Source: an uncultured Prevotellaceae bacterium
GTDB lineage: Bacteria; Bacteroidota; Bacteroidia; Bacteroidales; Muribaculaceae
Assembly (NCBI GenBank): GCA_900320055.1
Contig: ONQS01000016.1
Coordinates: forward strand, 1 to 49,605
Reading direction: 5' to 3'
Length of the DNA: 49,605 nucleotides
In this document: piece by piece, positions 43,172 to 49,605 of the stretch
Layout of the letters: every line of letters begins with the position of its first letter
Position numbering within the stretch: the stretch's first letter is position 1
Notes under the pieces: generated by a model
Seen by the model: only the letters and a program-made list of their open reading frames with translations
Database searches by the model: none
Told to the model about the DNA's origin: nothing
Made by a program: the position numbers and the translations under genes

Positions 43172-43742
43172 ATTTCTTGCGGTTATGTGGTGCAAACTTG
43201 CAGCGGTAGTTGCATGAGATTTTACCCTTCACCATATTATTCAACTTGCTCCTTATCAACTGCTTTCGGATGGGCGAGATGCGGTCGATAAACAGCGTCT
43301 TGTCGAGATGATCACACTCGTGCTGAATCACGCGTGCCAAGTACCCTTCGATGTCTTGCTCATGTTCCTGAAACTGTTCGTCCTGCCAGCGGATGTGGAT
43401 TTTCTCGTGCCGGTACACATTCTCGTGAATGCCAGGCACACTCAGACACCCCTCCTCGCGAGAAATGGATGGTGCATCCTCATCGACTGTTATCTCAGGA
43501 TTGATGAGAACCATCCGCACATCCTTGAGTTCAGGGAAGTCCTCGGCCAGAACATCCACGTCGATGAAAACGATACGGGCATTCACACCCACCTGAGGGG
43601 CGGCAATGCCGATGCCCTGTGTATGATACATGGTTTCCTTCATGTTCTCGATCAGTTCCTGCAGATTAGGAAAGTCGGGAGTTACAGTAGCGTTCTCTGA
43701 GCGCAGTACGGGATGACCATAAATATAAATCGGTAATACCAT
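43170..43742 (-). CDS. def: Peptide deformylase
   Basis: A 190-residue metalloenzyme that removes the formyl group from nascent proteins. All three family motifs are present: GIGIAAPQVG at 43-52, EEGCLSVPG at 96-104 with metal ligand Cys99, and QHECDHLDKTLF at 140-151 with ligands His141 and His145 and catalytic Glu142. It follows ruvX/yqgF by 15 nt on the same strand and probably shares its transcript. Confidence 0.96.
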   Translation of the reverse strand: MVLPIYIYGHPVLRSENATVTPDFPNLQELIENMKETMYHTQGIGIAAPQVGVNARIVFIDVDVLAEDFPELKDVRMVLINPEITVDEDAPSISREEGCLSVPGIHENVYRHEKIHIRWQDEQFQEHEQDIEGYLARVIQHECDHLDKTLFIDRISPIRKQLIRSKLNNMVKGKISCNYRCKFAPHNRKK

Positions 43743-43757
43743 AACAATGAAACTGTA

Positions 43758-44186
43758 TTAAAGGTTTGGTTGGTTATATCTACTTTGCAGATAATCGTTG
43801 AGGATGATGGTTGCAGCAATGGCATCCACTCGCGACTTGTCACGACGGTCGCTCTTCTTCATGCCGCCATCGATCATCGCTTGGTGGGCTATGGTGCTGG
43901 TGAAACGCTCATCATACATCACCACAGGCATATCGGGCAACTCTTTGCGCAACCGGTTGACAAAGGGTGTGATATACTTCATGCTCTCGCTAGGCTCACC
44001 GTTAAGTTGGCTGGGCTGGCCGATCACAATGCGATCCACCGACTCGCGAGCGACATAGTCCTTGATGTACTGCATGAGTGTGTGCGTGGGCACCGTAGCC
44101 AGATTACCCGCAATGATCTGCAGTGGATCGGTTACAGCCACGCCTGTGCGCTTGCGACCATAATCAATGCCCATTATGCGTCCCAT
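43758..44186 (-). CDS. Putative pre-16S rRNA nuclease / Holliday-junction resolvase-like protein (YqgF/RuvX)
   Basis: A protein of about 142 residues of the RNase H fold. The first catalytic Asp is in IMGIDYGRKRTGVAVTDPL, GQPSQLNGE is the conserved middle motif, DERFTSTIAHQAM carries the conserved Glu, and RVDAIAATIILNDYLQSR at the C terminus carries the last Asp. Homologs trim the 5' end of 16S rRNA. I chose the ATG at 44186 because the upstream in-frame start (44195) is a TTG. It is followed by def. Confidence 0.93.
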   Translation of the reverse strand: MGRIMGIDYGRKRTGVAVTDPLQIIAGNLATVPTHTLMQYIKDYVARESVDRIVIGQPSQLNGEPSESMKYITPFVNRLRKELPDMPVVMYDERFTSTIAHQAMIDGGMKKSDRRDKSRVDAIAATIILNDYLQSRYNQPNL

Positions 44187-44226
44187 AATCCTCAACAGAC
44201 TTAACTACACGATGCTTGTTGTTCTA

Positions 44227-46320
44227 TTAGCCTTGCTGCATAGTCAGCAGGAATTCCTCGTTGTCGCGAGTGCGATCCATGCGTTCCTTGACAAACTCCA
44301 TGGCCTCGACCGAGGTGCGGTCACTCAGGAATCGGCGTATGATCCACATCTTGTTGAGCGTGTCTTGAGGCAGCAGCAGGTCATCACGCCTGGTGCTCGA
44401 AGCCATCACATCCACTGCCGGGAAGATGCGCTTGTTGGACAATTTGCGATCGAGTTGCAACTCCATGTTACCTGTACCCTTAAATTCCTCAAAGATCACT
44501 TCGTCCATCTTGGAACCGGTTTCGGTCAATGCCGTGGCTATGATCGTGAGGCTACCACCTCCCTCTATGTTACGTGCGGCGCCGAAGAAGCGCTTAGGAC
44601 GTTGCAGTGCGTTGGCGTCCACACCGCCCGTGAGGATCTTGCCCGATGCGGGAGCGATGGTATTATAGGCACGGGCCAGGCGAGTGATGGAGTCAAGCAG
44701 AATCACCACGTCGTGGCCACATTCCACCAGGCGTTTGGCTTTGCTCAGCACCAGATCGGCGATCTTAACATGACGGTCGGCCGGCTCGTCAAAGGTAGAT
44801 GCGATCACCTCGGCGTTTACACTGCGGGCCATGTCGGTCACCTCCTCGGGACGCTCGTCGATGAGCAGAATGATCATATAGGTCTCGGGATGGTTCTCTG
44901 AAATGGCGTTGGCGATCTCCTTCAAGAGCATGGTTTTACCGGTCTTGGGCTGTGCGACAATCAGTCCGCGCTGCCCCTTGCCGATCGGTGAGAACATATC
45001 GACCACACGCTGCGACACCGTCGGACGGGTCTTGCTCACCAGATTGAATTTCTCGTCAGGGAAAAGTGGCACCAGATGCTCAAACGGAACACGGTCACGC
45101 ACATAGGCCGGCGTGCGACCATTAATCAGGCGGATCTTGCTCAGGGGGAAGTACTTCTCTCCCTCCATGGGCGGGCGGATTGTGCCTTCGATCACGTCAC
45201 CGGTTTTCAGACCATAAGCCTTGATCTGGGACTGCTGCACGTAGATGTCGTCGGGAGATGTCAGATAGTTATAGTCGCTTGAGCGCAGGAAGCCATATCC
45301 CTCGGGGGCTATATCAAGCACGCCCTGTGCCTCTAGGATATTATCAAAATTGTAGGGCTGGTCCAGATAGGGATTTACTTCGGCAATCTGCTGCTGTTGC
45401 TGCTGCTTCATCTTGCGCTTGTTCTTCTTGCTCTCCTTGACCACTTTGGGTTCCTGGATAACAATGGGTGCGGCTGCAGCCTGCTCGGCTTGACGGCGAC
45501 GTTCCTCCTCGGCCTTGCGCATCGCCTCTTCGCGTTCCTGCTGAGTGCGCGGCTTAAAGGTGAAACTGCTGCCGGTGTTGAAGAATGAGTTTAACGACAC
45601 GTCCTCACGACCGGGAGCCGGTTGCTCGGTTGCAGCCGATTGCTCGGCGACAGGAGCAGGGTCGTTTTCAACCGGGGTTGCGGCAACCTCCGCTTGAGCC
45701 TCGACATCATCAGGTTGCGCTACAGGCATCTCAGACTGTTGCTGCTCACCATCAATGCTGTCAAAGGGCAAGACGGGTTGTTCGGCCACAGCCTGCTTGG
45801 GCTTGCGGCCTCGACGGCGCGGTGCCTCTTCAACCGCTTGAGCCGCTTGAGCCGTAGTCTCGTCGGCTGTTAAAGCCTGTTCTGCATCGGCCTGCGCCTT
45901 GAGGGCGGCCTCACGGGCAGCCTTCTCGGCAGCCGATGGACGCCCACGCTTACGCTTGGGCGCTTCTATTACTTCGGGCTGCGGAGTCGCTTCATCGGCA
46001 TGCTCCTCTTGAGGCTTGTCGGTGGCTTCGGGCTTTGGAGCCGCTGCCTTTTTATCTTCTTTTTTATTCTTCTTGTTGGGGACAGCATCATCCTTAGTCA
46101 CTTCGTTGCCATTGGCCTTAGCAGCCGGCTGACGGATGCGTTCACGACGGCGACGTGTGGGCTCAGAGGAATTGGCGGCTTCAGCAACAGCCTGCTGATC
46201 AAGCACCTCGTATACAAGAACGTCGTGGTCGATAGAATCGGCCTTCTTGATACCCATAGACATTGCGAGTTCGCGCAGTTGCTCGTCGCTCATTTGATTC
46301 AGTTGATCAATGTTGTACAT
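44227..46320 (-). CDS. rho: Transcription termination factor Rho with a long disordered insert
   Basis: A 697-residue hexameric RNA helicase that ends transcription; E. coli Rho has about 420. A SAP-like Rho_N segment (residues 1-45, [20 protein letters not shown]) precedes about 270 residues of low-complexity, charged, Ala/Glu/Pro/Gln-rich sequence (46-315). The RNA-binding cold-shock-like domain follows (about 325-400, [14 protein letters not shown]), then the ATPase with Walker A AQPKTGKT at 456-463 and Walker [12 protein letters not shown]. The insert holds two AT-hook-like motifs, KRKRGRP near 122-128 and RRRGRKPK at 168-175, and a poly-Gln run near 306-311. Long disordered inserts are known in Bacteroides Rho, where they support condensate formation. 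Confidence 0.96.
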   Translation of the reverse strand: MYNIDQLNQMSDEQLRELAMSMGIKKADSIDHDVLVYEVLDQQAVAEAANSSEPTRRRRERIRQPAAKANGNEVTKDDAVPNKKNKKEDKKAAAPKPEATDKPQEEHADEATPQPEVIEAPKRKRGRPSAAEKAAREAALKAQADAEQALTADETTAQAAQAVEEAPRRRGRKPKQAVAEQPVLPFDSIDGEQQQSEMPVAQPDDVEAQAEVAATPVENDPAPVAEQSAATEQPAPGREDVSLNSFFNTGSSFTFKPRTQQEREEAMRKAEEERRRQAEQAAAAPIVIQEPKVVKESKKNKRKMKQQQQQQIAEVNPYLDQPYNFDNILEAQGVLDIAPEGYGFLRSSDYNYLTSPDDIYVQQSQIKAYGLKTGDVIEGTIRPPMEGEKYFPLSKIRLINGRTPAYVRDRVPFEHLVPLFPDEKFNLVSKTRPTVSQRVVDMFSPIGKGQRGLIVAQPKTGKTMLLKEIANAISENHPETYMIILLIDERPEEVTDMARSVNAEVIASTFDEPADRHVKIADLVLSKAKRLVECGHDVVILLDSITRLARAYNTIAPASGKILTGGVDANALQRPKRFFGAARNIEGGGSLTIIATALTETGSKMDEVIFEEFKGTGNMELQLDRKLSNKRIFPAVDVMASSTRRDDLLLPQDTLNKMWIIRRFLSDRTSVEAMEFVKERMDRTRDNEEFLLTMQQG

Positions 46321-46621
46321 ATTATAACTTTAATAATCCATGCATGAATAGCGCCTACCTATATTATTCTTAGTCATTTAGCGGCTTTATATCACGCGTT
46401 GACGTGCATTACTCACAACGCACGACGAGGGATGTTGTTAATGATTTATCAATAATTTCTTTGCCATTTATCCTCAGTTCCCATGCCGATCATTATGTCA
46501 AGTATTGACAAAGTCGAAACAATTACCAGTAATTAATAATAAGTGTACGGGAAAATGCTAGAAAAAATGGAATTGATGATTTTTAGCCACAAAACTCGCG
46601 ATTAATAGCGGTTTTGCGGTG
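46321..46621 (-). promoter_or_regulatory. Long 5' leader of rho
   Basis: About 300 nt between the likely promoter box (46622-46629, minus strand) and the rho start codon, with no ORF I can support. In other bacteria rho has a long leader through which Rho limits its own synthesis; the same is possible here. I saw no standard riboswitch. Confidence 0.4.
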
Positions 46622-46629
46622 CAAAAGTA
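46622..46629 (-). promoter_or_regulatory. Promoter box TACTTTTG, probably for rho
   Basis: A minus-strand TAnnTTTG match with no other minus-strand gene between it and rho. It lies about 50 nt from a divergent plus-strand box at 46673-46680. Confidence 0.5.
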
Positions 46630-46672
46630 GTCATTTTTGACAACATGAGCAAAAAAAGCGAGAAAAAAGCCG

Positions 46673-46680
46673 TAATTTTG
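46673..46680 (+). promoter_or_regulatory. Promoter box TAATTTTG for the CCA-transferase fusion gene
   Basis: Matches TAnnTTTG, 19 nt upstream of the start codon at 46700, giving a short AT-rich leader. Confidence 0.58.
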
Positions 46681-46699
46681 CACACTAAAAAAATAAAAC

Positions 46700-48625
46700 A
46701 TGGACATCGACCGACAAAAAATAGCCCAGCACGTGAATCTGCCTATCATGAAGATGGTGGGTGAGGTTGCCGACGAGATTGGCCGCGATTGTTATGTCGT
46801 GGGAGGGTATGTCAGAGACATCTTTCTCGAACGACCCAGCAACGACATGGATTTCGTGACCATCGGCAGCGGCATCGCTGTGGCCAAGGCTGTGGCTCAC
46901 CGTCTGGGACGACAGGCCCATCTTGCCGTGTTCCGCACCTATGGCACCGCTCAAGTCAAGACGCGACAGTGGGAACTGGAGTTTGTCGGGGCTCGCCGCG
47001 AGTCATATCACCGTGAGAGCCGCAACCCTATCGTTGAGGACGGCACTCTCGACGACGACCAGCGCCGTCGCGATTTCACCATCAATGCGATGGCCATCTG
47101 CCTGAACAAGGAGCGTTATGGCGAGTTGCTCGACCCGTTTGATGGTATCGGGGACATGGAGCGTCGCATCATCCGCACCCCACTGGATCCGGACATAACC
47201 TTCAGCGACGACCCATTGAGGATGATGCGGGCCGTGCGTTTTGCCACCCAACTGGGCTTTGACATCTATCCCGAGACGTTCGACGCCATACGCCGCAATG
47301 CCGGCCGCATACGTATCATCACCCGCGAACGCATCGCCGATGAGTTGACGAAGATCATGCGCAGCAACAAGCCCTCCCGTGGCTGGCTGCTGCTTGACAA
47401 GTGCGGCCTGTTGCCGCTCATTTTCCCGGAACTGGCGGCCCTCAAGGGCGTCGAGACGGTCAACGGCCGCGGACACAAGGACAACTTCATGCACACCCTA
47501 CAGGTGCTCGACAACGTTGCCGTGGCAAGCGATAACGTGTGGCTGCGCTGGGCAGCGTTGCTGCACGATGTGGGCAAAGCGCGCACCAAACGCTGGGATC
47601 CCCAGTTGGGCTGGACGTTCCACAACCACAACTTCATCGGCGAGAAAATGGTGCCCAAGATTTTCGCCAAAATGCGCCTGCCACTCAACGAGCACATGAA
47701 GTATGTCAAGAAACTTGTGGGCCTGCACATGCGCCCCATCGCCCTGGTCGAGGACGAAGTGACCGACAGCGCCGTGCGGCGCCTGCTCTTTGATGCGGGC
47801 GATGATATCGACGATCTGATGACCCTGTGCAAAGCCGACATCACCAGCAAGAACCAGAACAAGGTGCAGCGCTTCCGTGAGAATTTCGACTTGGTAAAGC
47901 AGAAATTGGTTGACATTGAGGAGAAGGACCGCGTGCGCAACTTCCAGCCACCCGTCGATGGCGAGGAAATCATGACGACATTCGGCCTCGCTCCGTCGCG
48001 TCCTGTGGGCTATATCAAGGATGCCATCAAGGATGCTATCCTCGATGGTGTGATCACCAACGACTATGCTTCGGCCTATCGCCTCATGCTCGACAAGGCC
48101 TCCGAACTAGGCATCGCCCACGCCCATGAGGGACAACTGTGCCACACCACGATGCAGACTCCCGTGGGCACATTATATATTGGTGCCACGACCCAAGGCA
48201 TTGCCCTGATCGGTTGGGATGAAACCGAAATTGAAAAAATCGCAACGAAACTGAAATTGCAGCCCGTCGAGTCACTCACTCCCCTACTCTCCCAAGCCGT
48301 CGTCCAACTGAATGAGTATTTCGAGGGCAAGCGATGCGAGTTCTCGTTACCCCTGCATGTCCAGGGCACCGAGTTCCAGATGCGCGCCTGGGCCGAGTTG
48401 CAAAAGATCCCCTATGGCGAGACCATCTCCTACGGCGAGCAAGCCTCCCGCATGAGTAATCCCAAGGGCAGCCGAGCAGTAGCCCAAGCCAATCACAACA
48501 ATCCCGTGTGCATCGTCATCCCGTGCCACCGCGTAATCAACGCCGACGGCACACCCGGCGGCTACGCCCCCGGCCCCGACAAAAAACAATACCTCCTCAC
48601 CCTGGAATCCCACCACAGGGAGTAA
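46700..48625 (+). CDS. Fusion of CCA-adding tRNA nucleotidyltransferase and O6-alkylguanine-DNA alkyltransferase
   Basis: A single uninterrupted 641-residue frame. Residues 1-475 are a class II tRNA nucleotidyltransferase: GGYVRD at 35-40, the metal-binding DMD at 49-51, RRDFTINAMAI near 130, and an HD domain with HTLQVLDN and LLHDVGK (His289, Asp290). This part adds or repairs the 3' CCA end of tRNA. Residues from about 482 to 641 are a complete methylated-DNA-protein cysteine methyltransferase: MQTPVGTLYIGA at its start, FQMRAWAELQKIPYGETISY in the DNA-binding region, and the active site PCHRV with Cys609. That part would remove alkyl groups from guanine O6. The two are normally separate proteins; the short joint (SELGIAHAHEGQLC) lacks a linker. 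Confidence 0.9.
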   Translation: MDIDRQKIAQHVNLPIMKMVGEVADEIGRDCYVVGGYVRDIFLERPSNDMDFVTIGSGIAVAKAVAHRLGRQAHLAVFRTYGTAQVKTRQWELEFVGARRESYHRESRNPIVEDGTLDDDQRRRDFTINAMAICLNKERYGELLDPFDGIGDMERRIIRTPLDPDITFSDDPLRMMRAVRFATQLGFDIYPETFDAIRRNAGRIRIITRERIADELTKIMRSNKPSRGWLLLDKCGLLPLIFPELAALKGVETVNGRGHKDNFMHTLQVLDNVAVASDNVWLRWAALLHDVGKARTKRWDPQLGWTFHNHNFIGEKMVPKIFAKMRLPLNEHMKYVKKLVGLHMRPIALVEDEVTDSAVRRLLFDAGDDIDDLMTLCKADITSKNQNKVQRFRENFDLVKQKLVDIEEKDRVRNFQPPVDGEEIMTTFGLAPSRPVGYIKDAIKDAILDGVITNDYASAYRLMLDKASELGIAHAHEGQLCHTTMQTPVGTLYIGATTQGIALIGWDETEIEKIATKLKLQPVESLTPLLSQAVVQLNEYFEGKRCEFSLPLHVQGTEFQMRAWAELQKIPYGETISYGEQASRMSNPKGSRAVAQANHNNPVCIVIPCHRVINADGTPGGYAPGPDKKQYLLTLESHHRE

Positions 48626-48632
48626 CAAAATC

Positions 48633-48663
48633 GCGAGGATGCCTGCTAAATGTGCATCCTCGC
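48633..48663 (+). terminator. Hairpin after the CCA-transferase fusion gene
   Basis: GCGAGGATGC and GCATCCTCGC form a perfect 10-bp stem with an 11-nt loop, 7 nt after the stop codon. The following TATAAAT is not a strong T-run, so termination efficiency is uncertain. Confidence 0.6.
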
Positions 48664-48681
48664 TATAAATACTTTGGAAAC

Positions 48682-48836
48682 GATATAGCAGTTGACCCTA
48701 TCAGATTTTTTAATGCTGATTTCGCCAATCAAGCAATTTTACGAAAACAATTAAGTATCTCTTATTCAATTAGTTTAACTCGCGTAATTCGCATAATTCG
48801 CATTAGCCCCGCAGGATTTGGGCCTACTTTTATATC
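48682..48836. repeat. Palindromic interspersed element, copy 2 (imperfect terminal inverted repeats)
   Basis: An element of about 155 bp related to the one at 23971-24115. It starts GATATAGCAGTTGACCC, almost identical to copy 1, and ends TGGGCCTACTTTTATATC, which is again an inverted repeat of its own start (about 13 of 18 positions). TTTTTAATGCTGAT and AATTCGCATTAGCCCCG are shared with copy 1 in the same order. The middle has diverged. It lies between convergent genes, after a terminator. Confidence 0.7.
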
Positions 48837-48841
48837 AATGC

Positions 48842-49605
48842 CTAATTTTTCTTAAATCGTCCCAAATGGTTGGTGTTGGAGCGGTTTTGCGCACCACGCA
48901 CGCGGCTTTGGCCAAATTTCTGTGTATATCTTATCTGTAAAGATATGTTATTGTATTTGGGTTTTTCTCTATATGCGTATGATTCAGTGTTATAGTGATA
49001 TGCTGGCCTGTAATTTAGCAGATTAAAGGCGTCAACACTAATAGTCCCACCGAACTTGAATTCCTTGCTGAATGATGCGCTGAGCAAATGCTTATGATGT
49101 CCTACTCTTGATATTCCTCTTAACGGCGTATAGTAGTTATAACTCAATGTGGCCCTGATACCACTGGAAGAAATCTTGAAGATATTGCGAATCCCGGCCT
49201 CTCCACCCCATATCTTGTAACTTACATCCTGGCCATCAATTGTACCTTGGTCACGGTCATAAACAGCGGTTGCATTTAACGACATTCGCCAGATTCCGTT
49301 AAAAAATACCTTTTCTACGTTGCAATAGAGTGAGAATGACTGCTCGTTTCCATAATTTGCCACACTGCTCACTGTGGTATTGTTCTCAGCGAGAAAACGA
49401 TACTCACTGAAGGAATCAGAGCCATAACTATAAGACGCTCCAATCATATAATCTCCGAGAAACCTATAACTCAAATTCATATCACTGTAAATCATCGGTT
49501 TAAGATAAATGTTTCCCATACTATAGGTATTCTCTGAAGTCCATATCTTAAATGGATTCAAATAATTATAAAAAGGTCGCACAATAGAACGGGACAAATC
49601 CAATG
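48842..49605 (-). CDS. TonB-receptor-like outer-membrane beta-barrel protein (C-terminal part, cut by the window)
   Basis: The last 253 or so residues of a minus-strand gene that continues beyond the right edge. The visible part consists of alternating aromatic and polar beta-strands (YRFLGDYMIGASYSYGSD, ATLSYNYYTPLRGISRVG, VDAFNLLNYRPAYHYNTES) ending in LQIRYTQKFGQS and a short basic tail, as in the barrels of OMP_b-brl_3/TonB-dependent receptors. It resembles in style the proteins at 134-2458 and 2632-5217. The plug and N-terminal domains are not in view, so ligand and signalling role cannot be judged. Confidence 0.75.
   Translation of the reverse strand, partial: LDLSRSIVRPFYNYLNPFKIWTSENTYSMGNIYLKPMIYSDMNLSYRFLGDYMIGASYSYGSDSFSEYRFLAENNTTVSSVANYGNEQSFSLYCNVEKVFFNGIWRMSLNATAVYDRDQGTIDGQDVSYKIWGGEAGIRNIFKISSSGIRATLSYNYYTPLRGISRVGHHKHLLSASFSKEFKFGGTISVDAFNLLNYRPAYHYNTESYAYREKPKYNNISLQIRYTQKFGQSRVRGAQNRSNTNHLGRFKKN

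Noticed and set aside
43116-43210. A short plus-strand ORF starting at ATG 43116 inside the candidate small RNA
   Set aside because: It would read through the terminator into the antisense strand of def; no conserved features are seen.

Overview
The window looks like a Bacteroidales chromosome, most likely a gut Muribaculaceae or Prevotellaceae member; I cannot name the genus. The evidence is the recurring Bacteroidota promoter box TAnnTTTG (usually TACCTTTG) upstream of many genes, the lack of Shine-Dalgarno sequences, a sigma/anti-sigma/TonB-receptor set, DUF3667 and DUF4252 proteins, BspA-like leucine-rich repeats, dockerin-like repeats, and a Rho factor with a very long charged insert. 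I saw no rRNA, tRNA, CRISPR array, prophage or complete insertion sequence.

Layout. 1-7.4 kb (mostly minus strand): two TonB-type outer-membrane beta-barrel proteins, an anti-sigma factor, an ECF sigma factor and a small porin-like barrel. 7.6-13.6 kb: 5-formyl-THF cyclo-ligase and a secreted M16 peptidase (plus), then RsgA and an AGCS amino-acid:cation symporter (minus). 13.7-19.6 kb: a GH2 and a GH3 glycosidase with overlapping stop and start codons. 19.7-23.7 kb: both subunits of B12-dependent methylmalonyl-CoA mutase. 24.2-27.2 kb: an ECF-type S component, a small membrane protein, two gene remnants and a DUF3667 membrane protein. 27.2-29.1 kb: a tannase-like esterase preceded by a short ORF that looks like a deletion fusion. 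29.2-32.3 kb: a sugar-nucleotide transferase, galM and galK. 32.4-41.4 kb: a DUF4252 lipoprotein, pgk, a BspA/dockerin protein, pta-ackA, a small dockerin protein and pheS. 41.5-46.3 kb: nth, a second small barrel, def, ruvX/yqgF and rho. 46.7-48.6 kb: a CCA-adding enzyme fused to an O6-alkylguanine-DNA alkyltransferase. The right edge cuts a third TonB-type barrel.

How it fits together. The metabolic genes suit a saccharolytic anaerobe: glycosidases and galactose enzymes feed glycolysis (pgk), Pta-AckA makes acetate and ATP, and methylmalonyl-CoA mutase serves the succinate-propionate route. The ECF sigma/anti-sigma/STN-receptor set is a classical cell-surface signalling unit without a SusD partner in view.

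Most unusual points: the CCA-transferase/alkyltransferase fusion (one uninterrupted frame, 641 residues); two copies, 25 kb apart, of a roughly 150-bp palindromic element with imperfect terminal inverted repeats; a promoter-terminator pair that could make a small RNA of about 65 nt beside def; gene relics between the ECF-S and DUF3667 genes that fit an old tandem duplication plus deletion; and AT-hook-like motifs in the disordered part of Rho.
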